The position numbers and the translations under genes are program-made. 64,000 nucleotides of DNA, from positions 17,050,001-17,114,000 of the forward strand of contig OY292278.1 of NCBI GenBank assembly GCA_958496175.1. The letters are read 5' to 3'. This DNA is from Sisyra terminalis (taxonomy: Eukaryota > Arthropoda > Insecta > Neuroptera > Sisyridae). Below the pieces are notes generated by a model. It was given only the letters and a program-made list of their open reading frames with translations. It searched no databases and had not been told where the DNA came from. Of this stretch, positions 12,853 to 25,859 are shown piece by piece (positions within the stretch are counted from its first letter, which is position 1; each line of letters opens with the position of its first letter).

Positions 12853-15800
12853 CTTCAAAAATGCAAGCTCGGAATTTTGAATCAATTGTGATAGTGAACC
12901 ACAAAAATTCTTTAAAAAATCCAAGTTTTTTTTCATTATTGTATGTTAAAGGCTATACGTACCAATGTCACACTATTAATGAGGTATGTGTTAACCAATT
13001 TATTTACGATTATTACCAGTGTCAAGAACCGAAAGATAATTAATACGAATTCACCCAGAAGCAATGCAATTATTTAAATAATCAACACATTGACACATAT
13101 CTGAATTCAAAATAATAACCACACCATCGTGTAATGGAGGTTAACAAAAATCAATTAAAGCCCCGTTCATAGTTACCATTAAAAGTATTGCTTTGCCTGC
13201 GGAAAAAAAAAGTAAAAAAAATACTCTAATGTGCATATTGCATGTGATAACAATGTGTTAACTATAAATTATCGCATCTACTTTTAACATACAATAAAAA
13301 ATAAATAAATGAGATTGTAATACGTTCGGTTTCGAACAAATGAAGCCGAAAATTGCGTTCAAATAACTAAATGATCGATTGGTGTTTAATTAATTGCATT
13401 GCATTAAATTTCGATTGAAAACAATCTGTAAAGTTTGCATCTTAAAACTTGGGAAACTTATTTGATTTTAAAAAGATGCAATTTTTAAGTAAAAGATTAT
13501 TTTTTTTATAATTAATCGATATAAAGGTTTATAAAAAAAAAAATCAAATTCCAAACCATACAACAGAAGAACCTCCAAATAATTTCAAATTATTGTCTCA
13601 GTACTAAAATTTTGCGTATTATTTGTTTTTTTGAAACTAGGCGACTTTTATACATCATCAAACATTTATATTAATAAGCGGGAGACATCAAAGAAACATC
13701 TTATTTTCCCTGACATCAATTAAATATTTATTACAAAAACTTAGCAATTATTTCATGCAATTGAAACAATAGATTTTTTTTTTTTGATAACTAAATGAGT
13801 CAATGAGAAAGGTGTTAAATAAAAAGCTATTGGCATAAACACGGTTATTTATTTCCTGTGATTTTAATTTCCAATTTATTGAAATGGAACATTAATCATT
13901 TGGACTTTCGGCAATCTCTTAAGAAGTTAAGAAGTATAAAAATTATTACACAATTAAAAAAGGCTAGTGATAATAGTTAAAATTAACGAAAATTTTATTT
14001 GGAATTTTGACTAATAATTGAAAGGAGTGCGAATAGATTGGATGTATGGATGAAATAGCAAGGAACCAGTAAAAAATCAATCATAATATTAAAATAAATA
14101 TGTGTTTTCCGATTGTCTATTATTAAAACTTTGAGCCTTATCAGTAGTGTAGCATCCTGGATGCAAGGGAGATAGCCCTAGGTGGCACATAAGAATGGGG
14201 TGGATAGTGACATATATAATACCTAAAAATATTTTACTTTGATAAAAGTAAGAAAAATATTTTTAAATATTTAAATATAAAAAAGTATTTATCTTTTTAC
14301 CAATTTTCTTTACTATTTGATGAAAATAGGGGGTGTCAAAATCGCACGTAACATCACTAAGTCATATCAGCTAAAAATTCAATTTTTACGTATGACCCAC
14401 AAAATTTTCTAGAATTAACGGAAAATGAAAAATATCGGATGAAATTCTATAGCGAAAAAGCTTACATCATTTGTTTATTTGTATCATCATCATTTATATA
14501 CATGATGCATCTTTAATTATTTATTAATTGAATCAAACTAGCACTTTATTTTACATAGAGTTCACAGCCCCTTACCATGTCTTTTATTCTAAGTCAACCT
14601 TGTGATTGATTATTTTAAGTAATTAACCAGCAATTAAGAGGGTCAAGGGTCAAGTGAAACAATTCCAAAAAACTTCATGATTTCATCTATCATCATTGTT
14701 TCCATGACTGCCCATTGCTTTTGGGGTGTATTATATAGTGAACAAACAAGTTGAACAGGGTAAATTGGAGCCACCAAATATTTGTATTTCGTACACTTGA
14801 TTAAATTGATAGTAGGGAATTATATGCGAGTATATTATGAATTTCAGTATAAATTGAATAGTGTTATTATTTGTAGGTAACCTAAAGTTGGGTGCTTCAT
14901 TTCCGTCAAAATTTACATGAGTTACGAATTGTGGTAATTGAGCATATTTTTATTGTAAATTTGAATGTCAAAGTAGGTACTTTTTTGAATATCACTTCTT
15001 TAATTGAAAGATAAAATTGGGTGAACCAATTCAAAGCATTAAATAATTCATTAATTTTTAATCAATATCTGCATTGGTTTATTTTTAGAATTGATAAGAA
15101 GTCAGAATTGATTAGGCAAAGTTTTTTCCATTTCAAATGCAACAATTAACCTATGGTTCATTTTACATTATAATTGATTCAACCGTTCGATTCTAATGGT
15201 TCTGCAACAGTGTAAATCATCGAATATTACGAACATAATTCAATCTTTCCAGCCATCAAATATTTGAAATTTCATTAAATTCGTACATATATATGTACGT
15301 GCAAAATGTAAGTTATGGGAGAAAATTGACTTTTATTCCCGGCGAACGTGAAAAATATAACCCACTTTGAAAAAAGTTAATCATCCGTAAGTACTTGATT
15401 GAATGTATCATAAATAAACTATAAGCCCACAAGAAAATATACGATACAAGAGGCACCTTTCCCAGCGAAAGCTCACAACCATTTTGTTCAAGTCCAATGC
15501 AATAAAATACCAAAAAGAGAAAAACATATCTCATTTTATGTGTCTGCACAAAAAACATAAATTATCTTATCACTCAAATATTGTGAAGAATATGAGTCAG
15601 TCGAGTGAATAAACCGCTTGCAATGAAAGTTATTAATAATGGATTTCATCTACTGCAGTTGTGTTTATGAGTAAAGGTGCTCATTGTTTATCTGAAATGA
15701 TTTTAATACTTGATGCACACGGTAAAACCTACACAAATGTGCAAATAAAATGTGTTCGCAATTTGAATTTATATTTACAATTCAACGTTTGCAAAATGTA

Positions 15801-16828
15801 TATTTTCATCATTCAATACAAATAATGTAAAATACGAGGAACACGGGGGAATAATCACATCCTTGGGGTAATAGGAACCACCTAGTTGGGTGTAGGCGTC
15901 AACGAATAAGTAAGATTACGCTTTGTTTCGCCGAAATTTCAAAGGACATACATAAGTGGTGTACGTGTATCTAATCACAAAAATGCTAAAGTAATTGAAA
16001 TTTGTATCCAAAAAGGTCTGAAATTGTTTTCTCATAAAGACGTCATAAATTTCAATGATTTTTTTAGAACTGATAATACTATCCAAAACAATTACTTTGT
16101 ATTTCAATCTTTTGATTTTTTTAATTAAATTTAACATTTCCAATTAATTAAATGATTTGCTTTATCTTATCTATGACAAAAAAGCCATAGAGGGCTAAAA
16201 ATGCAATACTTTTTTTTTACTAAAAATAAGTCCTCATTAATACAATTTTTACAACTATTATCGATATATTTGAATGGTAGGCTTCCTGAAAGTACACCTA
16301 ATAATGAAAGATGGGTACTGAAGTTCGAAATGTATCCGAGTATTAAAGTTAATCTATGCACCGATAAGATACTGCGTTAATGCAGGCCAAATCAGTTCTT
16401 ATTGCTAAAAATTAAAGGTATTTTTTTAACAAATAGGGATAAATTCTGAAATTTTTACGGGTATTCAAAATATGTTAAATGTCAGAATTTAAGGCTAATA
16501 TAACATCCGCTGAATATGACCACCATGGTAAAATATATTGACGAGATAAAATATAATAAATGAGATCGAGAAAATTCGGGTGTTGCTGCATGATATTCGA
16601 GCAATATACATGGAATTGCGGACAAATTTCTGAACTAGGACCAGCTAAAAGATATTCATATCAATATTTCTCTAGAAAATGGAGTACCCCAATACAAAGA
16701 ACCGTAGCAAGGATAGATGATACTACAAAGAAGAATTCAACCACGCGGGAAACCAAACCTGTCGATAGACAGAAAGTTAAAAACCATTGTTTAAAAATAA
16801 AGATAACCAAAAGAAATATCAAATGATA
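12853..16828. other. AT-rich stretch without recognisable gene
   Basis: No coding signal found. It contains an 18-bp palindrome CGTACATATATATGTACG at 15282-15299. An 88-codon plus frame at 16560-16826 ends immediately before the repeat at 16829 but has no recognisable motif. Confidence 0.45.
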
Positions 16829-16981
16829 TTTTTTCGCTGACTTTAAACAGTTATACTGATTATAGTTATAAAAATAAATAATAAATTGAGGTTATATTTA
16901 TGCAATATAATTGACAAAAGTGAACTATAGGCATAATTGTGAATAAAAGTTCAAACAAATATATTATTGAAATATTGCCCA

Positions 16982-17017
16982 CATACATATTTCGATTGCC
17001 AAGCAAATCTTCCTCAG
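16982..17017 (-). ncRNA. Degenerate hammerhead-like motif
   Basis: On the minus strand: CTGAGGA (17017-17011), one A, a 4-bp stem II GATT/AATC around TGCTTGGC, GAAA (16993-16990), then TATGTAT followed by G. The CUGANGA and GAAA core is intact, because position 7 is free. The base at the cleavage site is G, which breaks the NUH rule, so this copy is probably inactive. It is the diverged counterpart of the motif at 56131-56165. Confidence 0.5.
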
Positions 17018-17113
17018 TGATCATCACGTCGTATTGGATCCCTCCGTAACTACTATGTAATGAGTCATGTCTGAGTAAAGCATCAATAATAAATTTATTT
17101 GAACTTTTGTTCA

Positions 17114-17147
17114 AATTAAAATCATAAATTAATTTATGATTTTAATT
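17114..17147. repeat. Perfect 34-bp AT palindrome
   Basis: The sequence around AAATCATAAATTAATTTATG is its own reverse complement over 34 bases, and partial copies of the half-site (ATCATAAATTAA) follow to about 17165. It marks the right edge of the family B copy and could form a cruciform. Confidence 0.9.
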
Positions 17148-17175
17148 AATCATAAATTAAAATTTATCTTGAAAA

Positions 17176-20100
17176 TTTACTTTTGTTAATTATATCACAT
17201 AAATAAGATCACAATAAATTTTAAATATTGTATAAACAAGAAAAATATATTCAATTTTTAGATAGAAGGTATCAGAATTATAATAAATCCATCCGGACAT
17301 TTCAGAAATTTATTTTTTTTAAGAAAACCTATGAAATCATTAACTTCCTATAGTTTTGCCAGTTTTTTAAAAGGAAACCCATTTTTTGTTTTAGAATGAT
17401 TATGAGAAAACATTTTTATAAGCTTTCGATTTCTCAACAAATTTTCATTCCACAGGTATTTTATCCCATTACTTTGTCCATCAATTCCAATTATCCGTTT
17501 TGAACAATAAGGCTTTTATAAAAATAAATATAAATTTATATTTTTGATACTTTTTTAAGATTTTACAAAAGCTCATTAGTGAAAAGTATCAAGCAAAGCA
17601 TAAACGGTTTACGACTTAGCTTTTTTTAAAGAAAATCAGGTATTTTTTTTCAATTTTGCCACTCCCATTGTCCCCTAGTTTAAAAGTGATAAACTTTAAC
17701 TAAACATCCATTACCTTAAAAAAATAATTAGCCATACCAAGCGAAGTAATTGATAAATTGTATGCGATAATTAAATTGTTATACTTGGTCAACCAGGGAA
17801 TCTTTTCGTAACTTCTTAAATATTTATTGCCAATTAGAAATATTTTTAAAAAAAGATATATTTATCATCTAATTTAAGCTGTCATTGAAAAAGAACTGTA
17901 CGATAACTTATGCGATAGATTCGCACTACTAACTCTCATATCTTAAACTATAAAACAACGAATATGAAAATTACAAACTTGTGAATTTCAAATGATTTTT
18001 TTTTTTGCTAACCGGTCTTAAAAAGTCAAAACTGAAACGCAGAACGAAAACAAAAAATCAACATTAATTTAAAATTCTAATGAGCTCTTTTTCTAGAACT
18101 AATGAACACACACTTGAATTCATCACAAGCATTTTAATTTATAAATAGTTTGCGTGCATTAATGAAACAAAAAAACGAAACATTTGGCTTTTAATGTATT
18201 AATCCGATAAAAATAATATTTTCATAAAAACGTCAAGAATGCCAGTGTTTTATTTCCAACAAATTTTTCGTTGGTTTTTTGCCTTATGCATTTGATATAA
18301 TTATCATGCGTTTACATTTATAGAATTGCTAAATTTGGTTTCAGGTCACCGGATGAATACAGTATTTTGTATTACATGTAAATTTCCGTCTCTACCGTCG
18401 GTCGTTCGGTCGTCAGTTTCCACGAGAAACAAACGTTTTTTTTTTTATGTCATTCATATCAAATTCCATAAAAATAAAACAACAAACCCTCTTCCTGAGG
18501 CGAAACGCACTAACACAATAAAAAAGTGTAAAAATATTAGCAAGAAAACTTAAATTCTCATTTCACATTTTTCTTCAGGCTAACAAAAAATTAACCTCAA
18601 GTATTCCAAACCGTAGTGAAACAAAAAAAACATTTTTATTTTTAACAACCTCTTTTTACTGATTTAAAATAAATTATGTCTTTTGCCATTTTTGCCAGCA
18701 ACCCTATATTTACAATACAACTAAATTCACGAATATAACTTCATCAAATAAGTCCCATGAATTTCTCTAACCAATAATATAAGTGTAATTTAACGGACTT
18801 TAGCCAAATGTTAAGTCTTTAACAAATGCACATATATAAAACAAGCCTTTTATTTCAACATTTTTATACATTAAACCAAGATAAAATCGGAATACATTAA
18901 AAGTGGTTCGGTTTTTTTTAAGTGGTGATTAGTAGCCTTGACTTAAATTGTGTGTAGACAATGTTTTTTATCATCAAAAAATATTACATTGTATATTAAT
19001 ATTTTTAAATATTAATCATAAATGTTAACGAAATAAATTTATTGACATTTATTTTGTGTTATCAAACAATTAATACAATGAAGTCATTGTCAATAGTCAT
19101 TAATAATTACCACTAAAATAATATAATAATTAAAAAATACTGTTGCATGTTACATTTAATTATGTTGAATGAACTATAAACTTTTAACAGTTGCTTGAAA
19201 AAAATATTTGGCTAAATTGAAGTATAAATATGAAATATTCTATTAAAAAACGAATTAGTATAAGAACACTAGGCAATGGGTATAAATACAAAACCTTAGG
19301 TTAATAGTGAGCAAAAATAGTACCTACTGAAAAGAGTAGCATACGTACTGCTAAAACAGTTGATTAGTTTTTATCAGTTAACAATTTCCTTTAATATTTT
19401 TAGGAATTTGTTCAACAAATAAAAGTTCAACTATTGCTACTTATTCGATAGATAAAATCGTTTTGCTTTTGATTTTGTGTTTTAATTCACTATAGAAGAA
19501 TTTCTGAAGTAGAAAACATTTTTTATAGGTTCAAAATTAAAAAAAAAAAGCTACTTTTGCCATAAAATGGCTATGACGAAGGAAGAAAAACATGGCTCAT
19601 AGCTAAAAAAATAACTGTAACTGCTAGATGCATGCTCCAAATCTTTTAAATATCTTTAAAAACAATTTCAACTGAATTTCCTTGATTCCATACTCGATTT
19701 TTTGTAATCTTTTAAATAACTTTAAATTGCTTATGGCATCTTCAAAATTGTAAGCAACTTTTAGATATTTGATGTATGAATAAATATTTTGTTGTAAAAT
19801 GGCATTGAAAATACTATTTAGAAAGATTACAAAACAATTTTAATAATCATTGCTCTGCAATAAAACAAATTCCTCCATCACTCGCTCTGCGAACTATGAT
19901 CCATGCTTTCCTTCTATTATCTTCGGTATGTTGGAGTGTTAGCACTTAGAAATGATTTTATACTGAGCGATTTTTTTAAGTTATCAATTTAAAAATAACA
20001 ATGGTTCTACGAATCTCTTGATATAAATTAAGATTCTTATTTGTCGCCATTTGGAGGTGTAACCAACGAGTGTTGGTTTCGGTGAAGATTTTCTTTTTGT

Positions 20101-20254
20101 CGAGTTCAAAGTAGTACCTAAGTTATTAATAGTAAGCACTTTAGAACAACTAAATCCTTGTCAAGACGTTGTGCTATGAAAAAATAAGAAATTATAGCTG
20201 TTGTTACTTAAGTTCCCATTTTTGCTATAAATTAAACTTAAGTATGTACATATA
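17176..20254. other. AT-rich stretch without recognisable gene
   Basis: No gene seen. A patch at about 19860-19960 is less AT-rich but has no readable frame of a known family. A 7-bp hairpin AACCAAC/GTTGGTT occurs near 20060-20078. Confidence 0.45.
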
Positions 20255-20437
20255 TGTGTTATATTATTTATTTGGTACTTTTGAGGGTGCAAGAGAAGCA
20301 CTTAAAAATATAAATAATGAAATTTTTGAAAAAAAAAAATTCCTCAAAAAAAAAAACAACACATTTTTCAATGGGGTGCGGAAACCTATTTTCAAATTAA
20401 AAGGGGTGCGGTTCACTTAAAAGGTTAAGAAAAACTG
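20255..20437. mobile_element. hAT-type MITE, copy 2 (degraded left end)
   Basis: The right half matches the 353-560 element: CAATGGGGTGCGGAAACC, then GGGGTGCGG and a right terminus GGTTAAGAAAAACTG. The left terminus has decayed. TTTTGAGGGTGCAAGAGAAGC corresponds to the subterminal hairpin of copy 1, so the left boundary is approximate. Poly-A runs fill the middle. An 83-codon plus frame across it is an accident of this repeat. Confidence 0.65.
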
Positions 20438-21989
20438 CTAAATTTATAGTATAAAATGGCTAAAAAATTGTTTGATTAACAATTCTTAGTATGTTATCTT
20501 AGTATGTTCGCAAAACTTTTTTTTATAGATTAATGCAATGGATTGACTTCGGGTTAATTCAAAAATACTTTAAAAAACAGGGGTAATTTTCGAGACCAAT
20601 ATAAACGAGTTAACTATATCGAATCACCAAACGATTCTCCTACAAATCATTGATGTTTGATAAAATAGTACCTTTCATTTCAAGAAAATCAGTTTTGATT
20701 AAAAAAAAAATAATAATTATTCAATGCAACTTGATATAATTATATTCCTTCCTTGTTATTTTGATTTTTTCCCGATATTTTGATTCCAAGAAAATAAATT
20801 AGAGAACATAAATAGCTATCTAAACTAGGACCTGCAATTGAGTTTGGTACGATTTTTGTACAGTACAGCAATGTCATTTCCACGTAGAATTTCACAGGTA
20901 ATTTTCTTCTAATTTTTCGTCGAACTTCTTCTAAGATTACTACCCTCCTTAGAAGTTAGTTTTCCAAAGTATGAAACTTCAAATTGAAAATGGACAGAAT
21001 GTTATTTGATACGAAAAAAATTGCAAAGGAAAAAGCTTTGATTTGGAAATCAAGAACTTCAATATGATTTTTTTTAGTTTCCAGCCATTGAAATGATAAA
21101 AACGATAAAAAAAATTAATTAAATTTATCTCTCTAGCGACGTGCATACTTTCGAAATATTTATTTTAAAAAGTCAGTGGTTTTTGACACATCTTTATCGC
21201 ATCTGCATTCAGTTCCTTAAGATTAATTAGTAAGCACTGATAATTGGAGTAGTTAGAAAGTTTAAATAAGTTAAATTAAGAAGTCATCAGATATCGTTAT
21301 TTTCAGCGAGTTTTCCAAGTGAAGATCGAATTAATTACTAAAGATTATTAAACCGAAATAGTTACTCTAGACAAGCGTAAAAAAATCAAGTTAACAGTCT
21401 AAAAATAACGTGTAATATAAATGTCATTAAATTTTCGCGTCTGCTGTTCAAATTTTAAAGTGAGAGTAACTATTTTTTCAGGAGTTAATTTATGTGTGTT
21501 TTTTTGAGATTAAAAAGCAGCTGTCTGAATCGTTTGATTGATTAGAAAAAGTTCAAGTGGAAATGAAATTGACGGTTAGATTTGCTAAAATGTGTATTTG
21601 GTAGGTGTATATATAGAGTACACCCGATTTAGTTTTCGTGACAGCAGCCACTAGTTTTGAAATGCTAGGTAAACGAACTGGTGAATGTAATATTAACATA
21701 CAAAGTTATTTTCTTAAGAGAGAGCAATGAACGACTATACAATATCTGTTGACAACATTTACGTATTTATATTGTTCTGGTTATGCAAAATATTTTTATT
21801 TATTGCCGCGAATAATTCAAGTCGACTTTTATGAATCACAATAAATAAGATCAGTTTTTAATGGTTCGGGTAAGAAATACACAATAAATTCTATTTTCGC
21901 TTGATTATTATTTGGTGGATGGTGGAATGGTGTGGGAATAATACTACTGGGTAACACTAACCAAAAGTCAAACTAAATTTAGAAGGAAG
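20438..21989. other. AT-rich stretch without recognisable gene
   Basis: Nothing assignable. A hairpin CTTCTAA/TTAGAAG lies at about 20929-20957. Confidence 0.45.
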
Positions 21990-21995
21990 CGGTCG

Positions 21996-22136
21996 ATGTT
22001 GGTTTTGTGGGATGGCGGTCGTTATGGCCGAGACGGCGTCGCAACGCCCGATGACGAAAACGATGCGCTCGTCTTAACGTTCAACGTAAAGAAAGACGCC
22101 AATCTTCTCCCTACATCCACCATCACCATATTTTAG
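21996..22136 (+). CDS. Candidate small ORF or exon in GC-rich island
   Basis: A 46-codon plus frame starts MLVLWDGGRYGRDGVATPDD and ends STITIF before a TAG. The surrounding 100 bp is far richer in G, C and CpG than its neighbours, and this frame has a mixed, acidic-then-basic composition unlike the lysine/asparagine/phenylalanine runs of chance frames. Upstream the frame stays open back to a TAA just before TACTACTGG. A possible acceptor AAATTTAG lies 13 bases ahead of the ATG. I recognise no domain. The minus strand also carries a 33-codon frame over the same DNA (MVDVGRRLAS..), so strand and coding status are uncertain. It could instead be a CpG-rich regulatory patch. Confidence 0.25.
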   Translation: MLVLWDGGRYGRDGVATPDDENDALVLTFNVKKDANLLPTSTITIF

Positions 22137-22139
22137 TTT

Positions 22140-25100
22140 TAGAAAACGTGCAAGATACCTCCAAACAACTTTTCAATGTTTCCCCGACAGCCACTGTTTA
22201 TCTTATTAAATAAATATTCGACGTCTCAATGTGCATTTGCATTCTAATACCATCGCACTATAGTTGGAGTAAAAACATTTCGTTTTCAGCAATGACATAT
22301 TTGAGCAGCTGATCAAACTTTTTCAATGTTCTCCATAAATTATGCGAATTGTGAGGCTACTGAGGTGAAAATACAAATCATAAACACAACCGTTTTCAAG
22401 GCATAACTTCTCAACCGTTCAATATTCGACATTACGTCAGAACTACCAAAGGCAAAATCGAAGCAATAAATTAAAATATCTTGAACAATTAACATATATA
22501 AAATATATAACAATTAATATTATAAATTTGAAAAACTTCAAATTTATATACTTTTGATAAGCTCCGCTGATGAGATTCAATCCACTGTAGCCTATTCGCT
22601 ATCCTTTGATATTATTGAACTAAAGAAACTTAGGTATTCTATTCATAAATTTTGCTTTCATTTAGCATATAAGAAACAAGCTAGAATGATTTGGGCTTCA
22701 CAATGAACTCGATAATCAGGGATATTTGCTTGATTGATTTTCAAAAATATTTGCATCAAAAATCGCAATTTTTTTCAATAATTAAGAATCCAAATTTAGT
22801 ATCAACATTAGAAATTAAACAACTTGCCTTTATTCAAAGTGAAAAATCAAAAATTTAAGAATATAAAAGGATGCAATCCTTCAAAAATTGCACGTAACTA
22901 AAACAATATGACTAAACATCCACCACTAATTGAATTTTAATACATTAGGCTTATGAGAGAATTTCCACTACTGAAACTATTTCCAGTCCCTGGCCATATT
23001 AATAGACGCGCTATAGATTTGTACAAAATATGATGTAATAACTATTTTATTTTGTGTTTCCTATAAAAATTAAATCTATTACACTTATAATCAATTAATG
23101 TGACAAAAAAATCATATTTACTGAAAAATAACTTTTACGATCATTTTAAATATCTTGCTAATTATGGCGAACTTAATTGTTTAATATTTACTCGAAAGCT
23201 CTTTTACTGCTATTACTTAAAGCTTCAATTCTTCGCAGCGTACTGTACATGTAGGACAGTAATATCCTCTGCATTTGGAGATGATGAATCTATTTATGAT
23301 TTTTTTTTCTAAGGATTATTTTTCTGATGTGATTACCTATTTACCCACTTTTCTTTTCATCAAATCCTACACATTATCAATGAAACTCAAATCAGGACTA
23401 GTACTCTATAGTAGGGTAATTGGGGTAGTAATCAAGACGATACTTTTATTTAGAGAATATATTTCCTATAAATTATTACTTCTTTTCATAATGTAAAATG
23501 TAAATAATATCAAATTTAATCAAGTAGAAAATATAAAATTGTTAAAAAATATTAAGTGCATCTATCTAATAATTTGACCAGCAATTGTATATGCATACAC
23601 TGACAAGCATAAAGAAGTATAAACAATATAATTCAATTATGAAAATAAATAACGAAAATAAGATAAGATTGTTTACCCGATCGTTCATAAAGAAAAAATA
23701 TTCTAGTTATTGATTTATCAAAAATCACCATTAGTTCCTTGAGAACTTTACGGTTTCATTAGTACTAGTCACGTGACTATTTTAACTTAATCCACCCATA
23801 CTAAATTGTGCATCACTTCTCTAAATAATTTAGATTTCCCCCTTCTTATCTTTGACATCCTTAAGCAAAAAATTCGCGATTTGAAAACCATACGATTTCT
23901 TCAAAAATTACGGACAAAATAAATTAGAGATTTAAAATAACTGATTTATAAAGAATCTTAAGAGCATAAGATCACAAAAGTACGAAAAAGTAAAGGATGT
24001 CGAGGTTGCAAGTGGAACGAATCTTATTAACAAGTTAATGTATACATTAACGTGAACGTATACTTTATTTAACAGCTCAGTTAGATTATCCAAAGAAAAA
24101 AACCAAATGTTTTCAATTATCTCAATTAAATATTACTGAATTCAAAAATATGACAAATTCAATTGAATTTACTAGTTAAATTCCAAAAATCCATTTTTAA
24201 CATTGTTGTAACTGCATTACGTACATAATGATCAATTTATAAGGAAATGAAAGTATAAATAATGGCATAAGAAAAATACGCTAAGTTTACTCTATAGCGA
24301 TTTTTAGAGGATCTATAAATCAAAGGTTTTTATACAATTGAAAAAGTTTTAGGAGATAATGATTCAAATTGTTAAAAATAACTTTTATATTATTTTCAAG
24401 TGTTGTTACAAAAACCTAAGGCCATACCTGGTTCCCGTTTATCTTCAAAAATCCAATTATAGTCCTAAATTGATATGCACAGGATTTTTTTCTAAAGGAA
24501 ATCGTTAAACATTTTCTATTTGTTATATATTCAACGCAAAAAAGACAGGATATACAACTACCGTTTTGTACGTATAAAATCGTAACACTGGTCTCTAGTA
24601 ACGAAATTAATTTCAACGAAACTATCATTAAGAATGAAAACATGAGATGAAAGAGTTGTGTATGGTTTTAAATTGTAAATGTATGTGTGATATGTTTCCC
24701 CTATATGTTGAGAAGTAAAGAATGAGTCAAGAAGGGAATCCCGGACAGGGAAGTTAGTTGAGGAACGTCATCAGCATTTAGAGGAGCACGACATGCCACT
24801 ATTGAGGTTGCATACCGTACATCTTTGAGGTGCACTCAAGTGCATACCAAATGCATCCTGCCAACTTTATTACATTTCCAATAGGTCGCTGTTAAAAATC
24901 ATTTTGAATTTATTCTACGTTTTTCATAGCTACACAATCTTCTATTTTTCAATAAGTCGATATTGAGATTTTTCGTACTGTGAAAGAAATATAATGTAAT
25001 AAGTTAACGGTGGACGTATCTCTAAACTGGAAGTAGTAAATCAAGTATTATATTATAAAATGAATTATTGCTTTAAAACTCTTGGATAAATCAAACAAAA

Positions 25101-25734
25101 AAAAAATAAAAACATTGAAATCATTTAGAATTCTCGAGTAAAACACATGACATGTGAAAATATGAAAAATACGAAAGTATAATTTATTGATTCAATAAAA
25201 CTGTGCAATTTTGTATCCACCTTTTTTGTAACTAATTTTCGAAGATGAAATTTCCGCAGAAATTAACGACGGGGAAATGTTTATTGCATTTTACATGCCA
25301 TTTTGTGCAAATGTATTATGCGTCTTGTCTTATATTATTCACTATTTTCCATAATACACTTCTAAACATTAACGTTTTTCTCCTCTGCGAGTGGAGCGAG
25401 AACAGTCCGAGATTTCCATTTAAGCGAATGAAAAAAAGCATCTATTATTCGCTTCGCTTGTAGTGGAAAATGAGCTTGCTAGAATAAAACGAAAGCTTTA
25501 TGTACGAATAGAATGATTTGCCAATCTAAGCCTAAAACTTTTTCATTTGTATAACTAGTCTCGGAGCTTTTCAAGTATTTCTCTTCATCGTATAAATACA
25601 TTTACAGTGATTGGCTTGAATTGTGTAAGAATTATAGTTCCAAATTTTTGCCACTCAATAATCAAATTTAAATCAAATACTATGTGTTTTCATGTTAGTA
25701 AATTATTATTCGTTTTTTATACCAAATCTCGCTA
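22140..25734. other. AT-rich stretch without recognisable gene
   Basis: No gene found. A patch at about 24720-24870 is less AT-rich (TCAGCATTTAGAGGAGCACG) and may be transposon debris, but I cannot classify it. Confidence 0.45.
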
Positions 25735-25815
25735 TCTTTATACATATAAAACTCTTCTGTACGTGACAGTAAACTCCTTTTAAACTGCTGGACCGATTTT
25801 GTTGAAAATTTCTGA
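25735..25815. repeat. Interspersed-repeat fragment with CTGGACCGATTTTG signature
   Basis: Contains TATACATATAAAACTCTTCTGT followed by ACTGCTGGACCGATTTTGTTG. In my general knowledge, similar strings occur at the start of abundant non-autonomous insect elements. A looser relative, AACTAAACCGATTCATTTTC, lies at about 26250-26272. Boundaries and class are not resolved. Confidence 0.35.
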
Positions 25816-25859
25816 GTAATTATTGTAAAATTTCAGATCCTTGATAATAAAAGATAAAT

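Larger units (their letters stand above)
16829..17175. mobile_element. Diverged copy of hammerhead-bearing repeat (family B)
   Basis: Shares blocks in the same order with the element at 55.69-56.39 kb: the entry TTTTTCGCTGACTTT..AACAGTTATACTG (16830-16858, versus 55686-55714), the block ATTGCCCA..ATACGTATTTCGAT..GGCCAAGCAA, the block GGATC.CTCCGTAAC, and GAAC.TTTGTTCAAATT near the end. It lacks the long inverted arms of the 56-kb copy. A minus-strand hammerhead-like motif sits in the middle. No open frame belongs to it. Confidence 0.65.

Noticed and set aside
15282..15299. 18-bp palindrome as an operator or attachment site
   Set aside because: It is an alternating purine-pyrimidine simple sequence, with similar words at 10044 and 20240; expected in this composition.
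16560..16826. 88-codon plus frame next to the family B repeat
   Set aside because: Position suggested an element-encoded protein, but I see no GIY-YIG, reverse transcriptase or other signature, and the 55.7-kb copy has no equivalent frame.
18495..18513. CCTGAGGCGAAACGC as a hammerhead fragment
   Set aside because: Core and GAAA are adjacent with no stem II; probably chance.
19860..19960. Possible LINE coding scrap
   Set aside because: Less AT-rich, but neither strand gives a recognisable protein motif.
22567..22580. CTGATGAGATT as a hammerhead core
   Set aside because: No GAAA and no pairable stem II within 40 bases.
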